A stretch of 64,000 nt of DNA, taken from the NCBI RefSeq assembly GCF_014636495.1, contig NZ_BMEM01000004.1:311387-375386 (forward strand), in the 5' to 3' direction. The position numbers and the translations under genes are program-made. Of the stretch, positions 15,758 to 24,234 are shown piece by piece. The first letter of the stretch is position 1. Every line of letters begins with the position of its first letter. The DNA comes from Ornithinimicrobium tianjinense. Its GTDB lineage: Bacteria > Actinomycetota > Actinomycetes > Actinomycetales > Dermatophilaceae. Under the pieces are notes generated by a model, which saw only the letters and a program-made list of their open reading frames with translations, searched no databases and was not told where the DNA came from.

Positions 15758-17410
15758 TCATCTGAGGTGGACGGTGGCGTGGGCGCCGTTGACGGTGACG
15801 GTGAGGTCCTTGTCGTGGACCTGTTGGTGGTGGCGGGTGCAGAGCAGGGCGAGGTTGGTGAGGTCGGTGGGGCCGCCGCGGGACCACCAGGTCGCGTGGT
15901 GGGCCTCGCACCAGGTGCCGGGGACGGTGCAGCCGGGGAAGACGCAGTGCTCGTCGCGGACGATGAGGGCCTTGTACTGGCCGGGGGTGGCCAGGCGTTG
16001 GGTGGAGCCCAGGGCCAGGGGTTCGCCGTGCGGGCCGAGGACCACGGGGGTCAGGTCGCCGGTGCAGGCGGACGGGCCGGCCGCGCGGGCGGGGAACACC
16101 TGCCCGGTCTGGGTGGTCGCGGCCCCGGTCGGGTGTCCGGTGGTCGGGTCGGCGCGCACGGTGATGATGACGCTGGCGCGGGCGGTCGAGGGCGGGGCGC
16201 CGGGGTGGCCCAGGCCGCGGCCCAGGACGGTCAGCAGCGCGTCGTAGCGGCGCTGCCCGGCCGAGCGCAGGTCCGGGGTCCCCTCGGGCCCGGGGACCGG
16301 TCGGGCCAGGGGCCCGGCCAGGATGCCGTCGAGCAGGGCCGCGTCGTCCTCGGGGGCGTCGATGGTGTAGCGGGTCATGCCCCCGCCCAGCCCCTGCCGG
16401 GTCACCAGCCGCAGCTGCCGCTCCAGACCCGCCCGTGACCGGCCGGCCCCACCACCACCAGCACCGGCTCCCGCTCCCGCTCCCGCGCAGCCTCCGCTGC
16501 CAGCCCCGGCATCCCCGCCGTCCCCGTCCCCGCCGCCGTCCCCGCGGCCACCGTCCCCGCGGCCACCGTCCCCGCGGCCGTCGGCCGGCTCGGGGTCGGG
16601 CTGGGGGTCGGGGTCGGGGTCGGGGGGTGTGTCGAGGAGGTCGATGAGCAGCTTCTTGCAGACCCGGGACAGGTCGCGGTCGCTGAGGGCGGGGTTGCAC
16701 GCGGCGTCGGTCACGATCGCGGCGTACGCCTCCTGCTGGTCGGGCTCCAGGGTGGGCGCGATCCGGGTCAGGGTCCGGGCCACGGTCGCGGCACGGGAGA
16801 TCCCGGTGCGTCCGGCCCGCACGGCCTGCCCCAGCGGGGCGCCCCAGTGGGTGGTCGCGGCCTCGGCGACCGCGCGCAGCGCGGCGGCCTCACCGGTGGG
16901 CAGCCACGGGCAGTGGGAGCGGACCCAGTCCACCAGCCCGGTCCCGGTCGCGGTGTGCAGCCCCCGCGTGCGGGCCTCGGCGACCAGGGCGAAGGTCAAC
17001 CCGTCCAGGACCGTGCGCAACGCCCCCGCCACCCCCAGGGCGTCCACGACCCCGGCGTCGAAGACGTGCACCAGACCCGCAGGGTCCACCACCCCAGCCC
17101 CGGCACCACCGAGGCCGGCACCACCGAGGCCGGCGGCGCGGTCCAGGCCGCGCACCGCGGCCTGCAGGCCCCGGTCCAGCTCCTCCCCGGCCCACCCGGC
17201 CGGCTCCTGCCGCTCCTGCCGCTCCAGGGCCAGGGTCTCCTCGGCCTCGGCCAGCAGCTGCCAGTACTCCGCGTCCCCCTCCTGCGGGTCCTCACCGAAC
17301 AGCGCCTCCTGCTCGGCGAACACCCCCAGCGCGAACGCGACCTGCTCATCACTGACCGGCCCGCCCACGAACTCCTCCCACGCCTCCACCGCACGCGCCC
17401 CGCCACTCAT
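15758..17410 (-). CDS. DUF222 and HNH endonuclease domain protein (13E12-repeat family)
   Basis: A 550-residue protein. The N-terminal two thirds is a helical DUF222 region; an HNH nuclease module lies at the C-terminus with DEHCVFPGCTVPGTWCEAHH, then NLALLCTRHHQQVHD. Between them is a low-complexity stretch of DPDPDP and RGDGG repeats encoded by direct repeats near 16545-16580. Proteins of this family are numerous in actinobacterial genomes and are often repeat-like, but no mobile ends are visible here. ATG 17410 is chosen over an earlier in-frame start because GAGGG lies upstream. Function unknown. Confidence 0.85.
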   Translation of the reverse strand: MSGGARAVEAWEEFVGGPVSDEQVAFALGVFAEQEALFGEDPQEGDAEYWQLLAEAEETLALERQERQEPAGWAGEELDRGLQAAVRGLDRAAGLGGAGLGGAGAGVVDPAGLVHVFDAGVVDALGVAGALRTVLDGLTFALVAEARTRGLHTATGTGLVDWVRSHCPWLPTGEAAALRAVAEAATTHWGAPLGQAVRAGRTGISRAATVARTLTRIAPTLEPDQQEAYAAIVTDAACNPALSDRDLSRVCKKLLIDLLDTPPDPDPDPQPDPEPADGRGDGGRGDGGRGDGGGDGDGGDAGAGSGGCAGAGAGAGAGGGGAGRSRAGLERQLRLVTRQGLGGGMTRYTIDAPEDDAALLDGILAGPLARPVPGPEGTPDLRSAGQRRYDALLTVLGRGLGHPGAPPSTARASVIITVRADPTTGHPTGAATTQTGQVFPARAAGPSACTGDLTPVVLGPHGEPLALGSTQRLATPGQYKALIVRDEHCVFPGCTVPGTWCEAHHATWWSRGGPTDLTNLALLCTRHHQQVHDKDLTVTVNGAHATVHLR

Positions 17411-17679
17411 CCGCCAACCCTCGCTCGCTCGCCCCTCATCACCATGACCCCACACAACCAGGCACCACCGACATACCCCGCCCACTCGGCCAGGTGCGGG
17501 AGGAGGGCATGCCGGCGCCGGCGCTCACCGGCCCCGGCCGTTCTGACGGATGCGGGATGTGAGGCCGATCTCATGTAGCCTTATGGGCACGAATGCACAC
17601 ATCCCCCGGTGCGGCTCCGCGACCTGGTTCTCCCAGCCAGCGATGCCGTCCGGCAGAGTCAAACAAGGGGGTCGACGCC
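17411..17679. other. Intergenic region between the DUF222/HNH gene and the DUF3073 gene
   Basis: These 269 bp separate two divergent genes. TAGCCT near 17576 could be a -10 box giving a leader of about 100 nt before the DUF3073 gene. I see no tRNA, clear riboswitch or strong hairpin. Confidence 0.4.
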
Positions 17680-17925
17680 ATGGGGCGCGGCCGAGCCAAG
17701 GCAAAGCAGATCAAGGTCGCTCGCAAGCTGAAGTACAACAGCGGGCCGAGCACGGACCTCTCCGCACTCGAGCGAGAGCTCCACGGAGCCAGCGGTGACT
17801 ACGAGCAGTATGTCCCCGCCGAGGAGGAGGACGACGATGACGACGACCCCTACGCCGCCTACGCGGCGGATGACGACGACGACGAGGACGACTACGGCTC
17901 CTGGGCCTCGGGCAACCCTCGCTGA
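17680..17925 (+). CDS. DUF3073 domain protein
   Basis: An 81-residue protein beginning MGRGRAKAKQIKVARKLKY, a strongly basic start, and ending in long Asp/Glu tracts (residues ~45-72). This is the actinobacterial DUF3073 family, usually found next to purM-purF as here. Function unknown; the basic head and acidic tail could bind nucleic acid or ribosomes, which is a guess. AAGGGGG lies upstream of the ATG. Confidence 0.85.
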   Translation: MGRGRAKAKQIKVARKLKYNSGPSTDLSALERELHGASGDYEQYVPAEEEDDDDDDPYAAYAADDDDDEDDYGSWASGNPR

Positions 17926-17937
17926 CCACTGACCACC

Positions 17938-18468
17938 GTGGCGACCCGGCATCGCAGCGAGGCCACCTGGACGCACGAGGACGCGCTCGTCAAGGGCAAC
18001 CCCCGACGTGACCGAGCCTGGGTCCTCATCGTCCTGGTGGCGCTCGGTGCCGTGGTGATCACGCTGTCCTGGTCCAGGTTGATGGGCATCGCCGACGTCA
18101 CCTACGAGTACCGCATCTGCCAGGAGCCGTTGACCAAGGAGTCCTCCTGGGAACAGGTGCAGGCGGCCGCGTGCGACATCGCTCCCGTCGGCGACGCCCG
18201 GCTCACGCTGTGGGCCGAGGGCGACCAGCAGGAGCCCGACGTCACGGCGGCCTCGTCATGGACCTTCGAGGACGTCCCGGTCAACACGTCCGCGACGGCC
18301 GTCGAGCTCGACGTCACCGACCCGGCGACCTCCGTGGTCCTCGCCGAGCCGACCAACCAGCAGATCCGGCGGGCGCTCACCGGTGACGCGGCCGGCAAGA
18401 TCTGGTCCGCCAACGTGGGAGCGCGCGGACCGGTGACCTACTGGGTCCTGGTCACGCCGGCACGCTGA
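17938..18468 (+). CDS. Hypothetical single-pass membrane protein
   Basis: A 176-residue protein with a polar, basic N-terminus, one membrane helix (residues ~28-46, AWVLIVLVALGAVVITLSW) and an outside domain with two Cys (in CQEPL and AACDIA) that could form a disulfide. I do not recognise the family. It follows the DUF3073 gene by 12 nt and probably shares its transcript. The GTG start at 17938 lacks a clear ribosome-binding site. It converges with purM. Confidence 0.65.
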   Translation: MATRHRSEATWTHEDALVKGNPRRDRAWVLIVLVALGAVVITLSWSRLMGIADVTYEYRICQEPLTKESSWEQVQAAACDIAPVGDARLTLWAEGDQQEPDVTAASSWTFEDVPVNTSATAVELDVTDPATSVVLAEPTNQQIRRALTGDAAGKIWSANVGARGPVTYWVLVTPAR

Positions 18469-18490
18469 GCCCGGCGCCAGCCGCGGCTGC

Positions 18491-19597
18491 TCAGGCGGGG
18501 TAGTCCCCCAGCATCTGCACGGCACCGCCGTCGACGCCCTTGGCACCCTGGACGACCGGCTCGTCGTGCTGCTCGGCCGTCGCCGGGTCGCCGACCGCGC
18601 CGACCACCCACGCCTCCAGACCGTGACCGGCCAGGATCTCCTGGGCGCGGGCCACCCCGTCAGGGGCCACCACCGCGACGAAGCCCACCCCCATGTTGAG
18701 CGTCTGCTCCAGGTCGGCCCGCGGCACGCGCCCCAGCTCCTGCACGAGCGAGAAGATTGCCGGCGGCGTCCACACGCGCTCCACGGTCGCCAGCGAGCCG
18801 GCGGGCAGCACGCGCGCGAGGTTGGCCGCGAGACCGCCGCCGGTGACGTGCGAGAGGGCGTGCAGCCCGACATCCGCCCGGGCCAGCTCCAGCAGCGGTC
18901 GGCTGTAGATCCGGGTCGGCTCCAGGCACTCCTCCCCCAGCGTGCGGCCCAGCTCGTCGACGTGCCGGTCCCAGTCCCAGCCGGCGGCCGCCATGACCCG
19001 CCGCACGAGGGAGTAGCCGTTGGAGTGCAGGCCCGACGACGGCAGCGCCATCACCACGTCCCCACGCTCCACGCGGTGCGGGCCGAGGATGAGGTCGTGC
19101 TCGACGACGCCGGTGGCGGCGCCGGCGACGTCATACTCGTCCTCGCCGAGCAGACCCGGGTGCTCGGCGGTCTCCCCGCCCACGAGCGCCACGCCCGCGA
19201 GCTCGCACCCCCGCGCGATGCCGGAGACGATCGCGGCGATGCGCTCCGGCACGACCCTCCCGCAGGCGATGTAGTCGGTCATGAACAGCGGCTCGGCGCC
19301 GCTCACGACGATGTCGTCGACCACCATGCCGACGAGGTCCTGACCGATCGTGTCGTGCTTGTCCATCGCCTGCGCGATCGCGACCTTGGTGCCGACGCCG
19401 TCCGTGGAGGTCGCGAGCACCGGGCGACGCATGCCCTGCAGCGCCGAGGCGTCGAACATCCCCGCGAAACCGCCCAGGCCGCCGAGCACCTCGGGACGCT
19501 GCGCGCGCCGCACGGAGTCCTTCATCAGCTCGACCGCACGGTCGCCCGCGTGGACGTCGACGCCGGCGCTGGCGTAGGTGATCGGCTGGTCGCTCAT
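18491..19597 (-). CDS. purM: Phosphoribosylformylglycinamidine cyclo-ligase (AIR synthetase)
   Basis: A 368-residue enzyme of de novo purine synthesis that closes the imidazole ring of FGAM to give AIR, using ATP. It begins with ITYASAGVDVHAGDRAVELM, includes STDGVGTKVAIA and the conserved GLHSNGYSLVRR, and ends in the typical MGVGFVAVV region. It lies 83 nt downstream of purF on the same strand, so the two form a purine unit. Confidence 0.97.
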   Translation of the reverse strand: MSDQPITYASAGVDVHAGDRAVELMKDSVRRAQRPEVLGGLGGFAGMFDASALQGMRRPVLATSTDGVGTKVAIAQAMDKHDTIGQDLVGMVVDDIVVSGAEPLFMTDYIACGRVVPERIAAIVSGIARGCELAGVALVGGETAEHPGLLGEDEYDVAGAATGVVEHDLILGPHRVERGDVVMALPSSGLHSNGYSLVRRVMAAAGWDWDRHVDELGRTLGEECLEPTRIYSRPLLELARADVGLHALSHVTGGGLAANLARVLPAGSLATVERVWTPPAIFSLVQELGRVPRADLEQTLNMGVGFVAVVAPDGVARAQEILAGHGLEAWVVGAVGDPATAEQHDEPVVQGAKGVDGGAVQMLGDYPA

Positions 19598-19680
19598 GCA
19601 GGAGTCCCCTCGGTCAGGGTGTCGTCAGGTGTTCTCAGGGTATGCCGTGCCCGCGCCGCTGATCGGGCGCGAGCCGGCGG

Positions 19681-21261
19681 TCAGGGTCGCAGGACCGACG
19701 CCTCGGCACCGCCGCTGGCCGTCACGGCGACGCCCTCGACGTCGAGCGTCCCCACGGAGGTGACGTCGGCCGCCCCCTCCTGGACGGGGAACTGCAGCTC
19801 CAGCACGTCCTTGCCGAGCTTGTCGGCGCTCGGCAGCTCGATCGGGTAGTCGCCGCTGAAGCAGGCCGTGCACAGCGCGGTCCGGGGCTGGGCCGTCGCC
19901 TCGATCATGCCGTCCTCGCTGATGTAGCCCAGCGAGTCGGCCCCGATCGAGTGCGCGATGGACTCCACGTCGAGCCCGGTGGCGATGAGCTCGGCGCGCG
20001 TCGCGAAGTCGATGCCGTAGAAGCAGGGCCAGCGCACCGGCGGGGAGGAGATCCGCACGTGCACCTCGGAGGCGCCGGCCTCGCGCAGCATCCGCACGAG
20101 CGCCCGCTGGGTGTTGCCGCGCACGATGGAGTCGTCGACGACGACCAGGCGCTTGCCGCGGATGACGTCGCGCAGCGGGTTGAGCTTGAGCCGGATGCCG
20201 AGCTGGCGGATGGTCTGGCTCGGCGCGATGAAGGTGCGGCCGACGTAGGCGTTCTTGACCAGGCCGTGGCCGAACGGGATCCCGGAGGCCTCGGCATACC
20301 CGATCGCGGCCGGCGTGCCGGACTCGGGCGTCGGCATGACCAGGTCGGCCTCGACCGGGTGCTCGGCGGCCAGCCGACGACCCATCTCCACCCGCGCGTC
20401 GTAGACCTCGCGGCCGGCGATCGTGGTGTCGGGGCGCGCGAGGTAGACCCACTCGAAGACGCACCGCTTGGGCGCGGGCTCGGCGAAGCGCTGCGAGCGC
20501 AGGCCGTTCTCGTCGATGGCGATGAGCTCGCCGGGCTCGACCTCGCGGACCACGGAGGCGCCGACGATGTCGAGGGCCGCGGTCTCGGAGGCCACCACCC
20601 AGCCGCGCTCGAGGCGACCCAGGACCAGGGGACGGACCCCCTGCGGGTCGCGTGCGGCATACAGGGTGGACTCGTCGCAGAAGACCAGGCTGAAGGCGCC
20701 CCGCAGCTGCGGGAGCACGCGCATCGCCGCGTCCTCGACCGACTCCTCGTCGTCGACGGTCAGCAGGCCGGTGATGATCGCGGTGTCGGTGGTGTTGCCG
20801 CGGGCGACCTCGCCGCGCGAGCTGGACAGGTCGCCGCCGTGCGCCTCGGCGAGCAGGTCGCGCAGCTCGGCGGTGTTGATGAGGTTGCCGTTGTGCGTGA
20901 GCGCGACCGTGCGGTCGGCGGTGCCGCCGAGCGTGGGCTGGGCGTTCTCCCAGGAGTTGCGTCCGGTCGTGGAGTAGCGGCAGTGGCCGACGGCCAGGTG
21001 TCCTTGGAGCGAGGCGAGCGCCGCCTCGTCGAAGACCTGGCTGACCAGGCCGACGTCCTTGTAGACCAGCAGCCGACGACCGTCGCTGGTCGCGATGCCG
21101 GCCGCCTCCTGGCCGCGGTGCTGGAGGGCGTAGAGACCGAAGTAGGTGAGCTTGGCGACCTCCTCGCCGGGGGCCCACACCCCGAACACGCCGCAGGCGT
21201 CCTGGGGCAGACGCTCGTCGGGCAGGAGGTCGTGCGTGAGTCGTCCGTCGGGTCGTGCCAC
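19681..21261 (-). CDS. purF: Amidophosphoribosyltransferase
   Basis: A 526-residue enzyme for the first committed step of purine synthesis. A short propeptide precedes the nucleophile Cys in QDACGVFGVW, so processing is expected. The N-terminal glutaminase domain has LQHRGQEAAGI; the PRPP-binding loop VVVDDSIVRGNTQ is near residue 365. GTG 21261 is the start; GATGAT 6 nt upstream could serve as a leaderless -10 box. First gene of the purF-purM unit. Confidence 0.96.
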   Translation of the reverse strand: MARPDGRLTHDLLPDERLPQDACGVFGVWAPGEEVAKLTYFGLYALQHRGQEAAGIATSDGRRLLVYKDVGLVSQVFDEAALASLQGHLAVGHCRYSTTGRNSWENAQPTLGGTADRTVALTHNGNLINTAELRDLLAEAHGGDLSSSRGEVARGNTTDTAIITGLLTVDDEESVEDAAMRVLPQLRGAFSLVFCDESTLYAARDPQGVRPLVLGRLERGWVVASETAALDIVGASVVREVEPGELIAIDENGLRSQRFAEPAPKRCVFEWVYLARPDTTIAGREVYDARVEMGRRLAAEHPVEADLVMPTPESGTPAAIGYAEASGIPFGHGLVKNAYVGRTFIAPSQTIRQLGIRLKLNPLRDVIRGKRLVVVDDSIVRGNTQRALVRMLREAGASEVHVRISSPPVRWPCFYGIDFATRAELIATGLDVESIAHSIGADSLGYISEDGMIEATAQPRTALCTACFSGDYPIELPSADKLGKDVLELQFPVQEGAADVTSVGTLDVEGVAVTASGGAEASVLRP

Positions 21262-21314
21262 CGACTGATCATCCCACAGCGCGAGGACAGGGTATGCCGT
21301 CCCGCCGGGAATAT

Positions 21315-21324
21315 TGACATGTCA
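21315..21324. promoter_or_regulatory. Perfect 10-bp palindrome upstream of the DsbA-like gene
   Basis: TGACATGTCA reads the same on both strands and lies 20 nt before the start of the oxidoreductase, just upstream of its -10 box. It also lies 54 nt upstream of purF. The position suits a repressor or redox regulator site; none is identified. Confidence 0.4.
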
Positions 21325-21330
21325 CCAAAG

Positions 21331-21336
21331 TATTGT
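21331..21336 (+). promoter_or_regulatory. -10 box (TATTGT), leaderless type
   Basis: TATTGT lies 7 nt before ATG 21344. The TTGACA at 21314-21319 is only 11 nt away, too close for a standard -35, and overlaps the palindrome. Confidence 0.55.
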
Positions 21337-21343
21337 CCTGGGT

Positions 21344-22072
21344 ATGCGTATCGACGTCTGGTCCGACATCGCCTGCCCGTGGTGCTACATCGGCAAGCGC
21401 CGCCTCGAGACGGCCCTGGAGGGTTTCGAGCACTCCGACGACGTGGAGGTGGTGTGGCACAGCTTCGAGCTCGACCCCTCCGCGCCGGTCCCGCCGGTGG
21501 AGAAGGCCTCCGCGATGCTGGAGCGCAAGTACGGCGGCGGGCCCGAGCAGATCGCCGCCATGCAGGACCGGGTCAGCCAGCTGGCCGCGGCCGAGGGGCT
21601 GGCCTACCGGCTCGACGAGACGCTGCACCTGAACACCCGGGACGGCCACCGGCTGATCCACCTCGCGCTGGAGACCGGCGGTCCGGAGCTGCAGGGCCAG
21701 CTCAAGGAGGCTTTCCTCGACGCCTACTTCGTGCAGGCGCTCGACGTCACCGACCACGCGGTCCTGCGCCGCGTCGCCGTGGAGCAGGGGCTGGAGGAGG
21801 CCGCGGTCGACCGCGTCCTGGGCAGCTCGGAGTATGACGAGGACGTCACCGCGGACGTCCGCCAGGCCCGGGCCTACGGCGCCAACGGGGTGCCGTTCTT
21901 CGTCATCGACGAGCGCTACGGCATCTCCGGGGCCCAGCCGGCGGAGGTCTTCGCCGGGGCCATCGCGCAGGCCTGGGACGAGAGCCACCCCGTCCTGCAG
22001 ACCCTGGGCGCCGTCGGCGGGACGGACGCCGAGGTGTGCGGGCCGGACGGCTGCGAGATCCCCGCCCGCTGA
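21344..22072 (+). CDS. DsbA-family (FrnE-like) thiol oxidoreductase
   Basis: A 242-residue cytosolic thioredoxin-fold protein with a helical insertion. The active site CPWC is at residues ~11-14 (DIACPWCYIGK), and the cis-Pro loop is GVPFFVIDERYGISGAQP near residue 190. It ends with two more Cys (VCGPDGC). FrnE-like proteins act in redox or in polyketide-type isomerisation; here the role is unassigned. ATG 21344 is fixed by the leaderless -10 box. Confidence 0.88.
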   Translation: MRIDVWSDIACPWCYIGKRRLETALEGFEHSDDVEVVWHSFELDPSAPVPPVEKASAMLERKYGGGPEQIAAMQDRVSQLAAAEGLAYRLDETLHLNTRDGHRLIHLALETGGPELQGQLKEAFLDAYFVQALDVTDHAVLRRVAVEQGLEEAAVDRVLGSSEYDEDVTADVRQARAYGANGVPFFVIDERYGISGAQPAEVFAGAIAQAWDESHPVLQTLGAVGGTDAEVCGPDGCEIPAR

Positions 22073-22097
22073 GGGTCGCGCAGGAACGGTCGGTCGC

Positions 22098-22361
22098 TCA
22101 GACCCGCCGGCTCGCCCGGTCCGCCACGAGGTAGACCACCGCGGCGAGCAGTCCCACGAAGATCGCGCCGATGGCAGCCAGGAGCACGACCTCCTGCACC
22201 AGCGAGCTGTTGGCCGCGTCCGGGCCGAAGTAGCCGATCACGCCACCCAGCACCGCGCCGAGCAGCGCCCCGCTCACGAGGAAGCGGACGAGGTCGGGCC
22301 GGTGCCGCACCGGCAGGAGCTGCAGGTCGGGGTTCTGCTCGGGGTCGAGGTCGCTAGGCAC
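22098..22361 (-). CDS. Small integral membrane protein
   Basis: An 87-residue protein with a short Asp/Pro-rich head (VPSDLDPEQNPDLQLL) and two membrane helices (residues ~30-50 and ~58-80). I do not recognise the family. GTG 22361 is chosen because GATACT lies 6 nt upstream, matching other leaderless starts here; the longer open frame upstream runs through a repeat and is unlikely to be coding. Confidence 0.65.
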   Translation of the reverse strand: MPSDLDPEQNPDLQLLPVRHRPDLVRFLVSGALLGAVLGGVIGYFGPDAANSSLVQEVVLLAAIGAIFVGLLAAVVYLVADRASRRV

Positions 22362-22367
22362 CCTTCC

Positions 22368-22373
22368 AGTATC
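22368..22373 (-). promoter_or_regulatory. -10 box (GATACT), leaderless type
   Basis: GATACT on the minus strand lies 6 nt before GTG 22361, the same geometry as at 14972-14977 and 38750-38755. Confidence 0.5.
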
Positions 22374-22432
22374 GCCCAGGCTCGCGCGCCCCTCGCCCTC
22401 TGGCGGACCCACGCCCGCCGACCGCTCATGTT

Positions 22433-22474
22433 CGACCGCTGGTTCTCCCGCCATGGGAGACGTTCGGGCGGTCG
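22433..22474. repeat. 42-bp repeat, copy 1 (flanks the DUF559-like gene)
   Basis: A 42-bp element bounded by CGACCGC and GCGGTCG, itself an inverted pair, with CTCCC/GGGAG inside. It matches the copy at 23712-23753 at 37 of 42 positions in the same orientation. More GCGGTCGAA units follow it (to about 22500). Together with copy 2 it brackets one gene. Confidence 0.75.
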
Positions 22475-22594
22475 AAGTTGGGCGGTCGAATTCGGTCGGT
22501 CAGGACGCGCCGCAGGCCACCGGCAGCCAACTGCGCCCAGAACAGCGCCGAAGTCCACCGCCAGCCAGCTGCGCCAGACGAGCCGGCTCCCGGA

Positions 22595-23596
22595 TCAGCC
22601 GGCTGCGCGGCGGGCCCGTGCCTCGTTGAGCGCCCTCTCGACCTGGGCCATGAAGCGGTCCGGGCAGGTGCGCAGCCCCAGGACCGGGATCTGCAGGCTG
22701 ACCGTCCCCGGCTGGGCCAGCCCGACGTCGTTCTGCCGGAGCGCGTCGTCGATCACCGCAGTGCCCGAGTAGTGCTGGAACCCGTGGATCTCGCCGCGCA
22801 CACCGAGCTCCTCCCACTCGACATCGAGATAGACCGTGCCGCGCTCCCCCAGTCGGACAGCCTGACGCGTCGGCTCGGGCAGAGACCGGCGGCGGCACAC
22901 CACGGCGAAGTCGAGCTCGCCGAGCGACTCTGCACCCGCACAGACGTCGCGGACCACGTCATGCAGCACCTGGCGTCGAGCGGAGTAGCCGACGCTGTCC
23001 CAGTGCTCGAGAAGTCTCTCCTTCGACACGAGGCGCTGCTGCACCGTCATCGCGAGCAGGGTCGCAGCCTGCCGGTCCGACCGCGCCCACTGCGCCGCGC
23101 GGATGGCCGCGACGTGCGGCTTGGTCCGGCGCAGCCCCGTGTCGATGCACTCCCCACGCTGGCGGAGGAAGTGGTGCCGCACCCCCGAACGGTCACGGAC
23201 GTGGGCGTCGTTCGGGACGGTCACGTGCACCAGCGGCTCGTTCCAGCCGGAGAGGCCGGCGGCCTGGAGTGCAGTGACGCCGTCCAGGACAGATCGCCGC
23301 CCTGACTCCCACAGCGCCGCCCACCAGGGGGCCCGGCTGCCGGGCTCGCTCGTGACGCCGATCGTGTGTCGCCCCCACGCGATCCACGCGCCGTGCCTGA
23401 GCTCGACGTCGATCTGGCCACGGGTCAGCCCCTCCCCGAGGAGCATGGCTCGCGTGACCACGCCGTCGTGCGGCTCCGCCAGCTGCTGCGCCAGCCTGTG
23501 CCGCCGCGCCCGTTCGAGCCGTGCCGCCTCCGCCCGCTCGGCCCTGCTGCCCCACGCAGCCTCTACAACCTTCTGACCGTCACCGCTGTCGCCCAT
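22595..23596 (-). CDS. Uncharacterised protein with C-terminal DUF559/endonuclease-like domain
   Basis: A 333-residue cytosolic protein. The N-terminal half has a winged-helix-like stretch (GVVTRAMLLGEGLTRGQID) seen in AbiEi-like antitoxins and related proteins; the C-terminal ~110 residues (YLDVEWEELGVRGEIHGFQHY) look like the PD-(D/E)XK-type fold of DUF559 proteins, with Asp and Glu in plausible positions. No toxin partner is adjacent. GGGAGGG just before ATG 23596 settles the start. Two copies of a 42-bp repeat flank the gene, which may mark it as an acquired unit. Function unknown. Confidence 0.65.
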   Translation of the reverse strand: MGDSGDGQKVVEAAWGSRAERAEAARLERARRHRLAQQLAEPHDGVVTRAMLLGEGLTRGQIDVELRHGAWIAWGRHTIGVTSEPGSRAPWWAALWESGRRSVLDGVTALQAAGLSGWNEPLVHVTVPNDAHVRDRSGVRHHFLRQRGECIDTGLRRTKPHVAAIRAAQWARSDRQAATLLAMTVQQRLVSKERLLEHWDSVGYSARRQVLHDVVRDVCAGAESLGELDFAVVCRRRSLPEPTRQAVRLGERGTVYLDVEWEELGVRGEIHGFQHYSGTAVIDDALRQNDVGLAQPGTVSLQIPVLGLRTCPDRFMAQVERALNEARARRAAG

Positions 23597-23711
23597 GCTG
23601 CCCTCCCGCCCCGATGATGCCCCTCGCGGGCTCACGAGAGTGGGCTCTGTCCACAGGACAGGCGCCGGCCCCCGGATCTCCGCGCAGGCACGCCTGCTGA
23701 CCGTCAGAAGT

Positions 23712-23753
23712 CGACCGCTGGTTCTCGCGCCATGGGCAGCGTTCGAGCGGTCG
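23712..23753. repeat. 42-bp repeat, copy 2
   Basis: Second copy of the element at 22433-22474, 1.28 kb away and in the same orientation, again with CGACCGC and GCGGTCG at its ends and an internal CCATGG. Confidence 0.75.
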
Positions 23754-23758
23754 CAATC

Positions 23759-23800
23759 CAGCGGTCACAGGCCAGCGGTCACAGGCCAGCGGTCACAGGC
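23759..23800. repeat. Three perfect 14-bp tandem repeats
   Basis: CAGCGGTCACAGGC occurs three times without a gap (23759-23772, 23773-23786, 23787-23800). The GCGGTC part matches the end of the neighbouring 42-bp repeat, so the array may have grown from it. The array ends just before the stop of the sterol-carrier-like gene. Confidence 0.9.
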
Positions 23801-23828
23801 CACCAGCCCAGCAGCCGCGCGAGCAGGT

Positions 23829-24218
23829 CTACTGCAGCGGCAGGTAAGGCGCGAGGTCGGCCCGGATGCCGGAGCTGCGCACGGCGCCGGAGGCCTCGGC
23901 CTCCGCCCAGGTGAGACGGCCGGCCGCGAGCGCGAGCCAGGTGGCGGCGTCGGTCTCGACGACGTTGGTCGGGGTGCCGCGGGTGTGGCGCGGACCCTCG
24001 ATGCACTGCACCGCGCCGTAAGGCGGCACCCTCACCTCGACGGAGCGCCCGGGCGCCCGGGCCGCCAGCTCCTCGAGCGAGTAGCGGACCGCTGTCGCGA
24101 CCACGGAGCGTCCCACGGCGGCCTCCCCGCTCCCGGCCTCGCCCGCGGCCGTACCGACGGCCCAGGCACCCAGCGCCTCCGCCCCCGCAGCGGGGTCGAC
24201 GCGGCGGCGCGGCGGCAT
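23829..24218 (-). CDS. Sterol-carrier-family-like protein
   Basis: A 129-residue soluble protein beginning [12 protein letters not shown]. The segments [16 protein letters not shown] and [18 protein letters not shown] match the small actinobacterial 'sterol carrier family' proteins with a single SCP2-like fold. Ligand unknown. ATG 24218 lies within a GGTATGCC octamer, 16 nt after the arginine deiminase stop, so the gene probably shares the arcA transcript. A longer in-frame start overlapping arcA is possible. Confidence 0.7.
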   Translation of the reverse strand: MPPRRRVDPAAGAEALGAWAVGTAAGEAGSGEAAVGRSVVATAVRYSLEELAARAPGRSVEVRVPPYGAVQCIEGPRHTRGTPTNVVETDAATWLALAAGRLTWAEAEASGAVRSSGIRADLAPYLPLQ

Positions 24219-24234
24219 ACCAGGGAAGAAGGGG

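Noticed and set aside
16540..16640. Cluster of direct repeats near 16.55 kb
   Set aside because: They encode low-complexity Asp-Pro and Arg-Gly-Asp repeats of the DUF222/HNH protein and are explained by that linker.
15758..17410. DUF222/HNH gene as a mobile intron or insertion element
   Set aside because: No reverse transcriptase, intron core, terminal repeats or target duplication were found around it.
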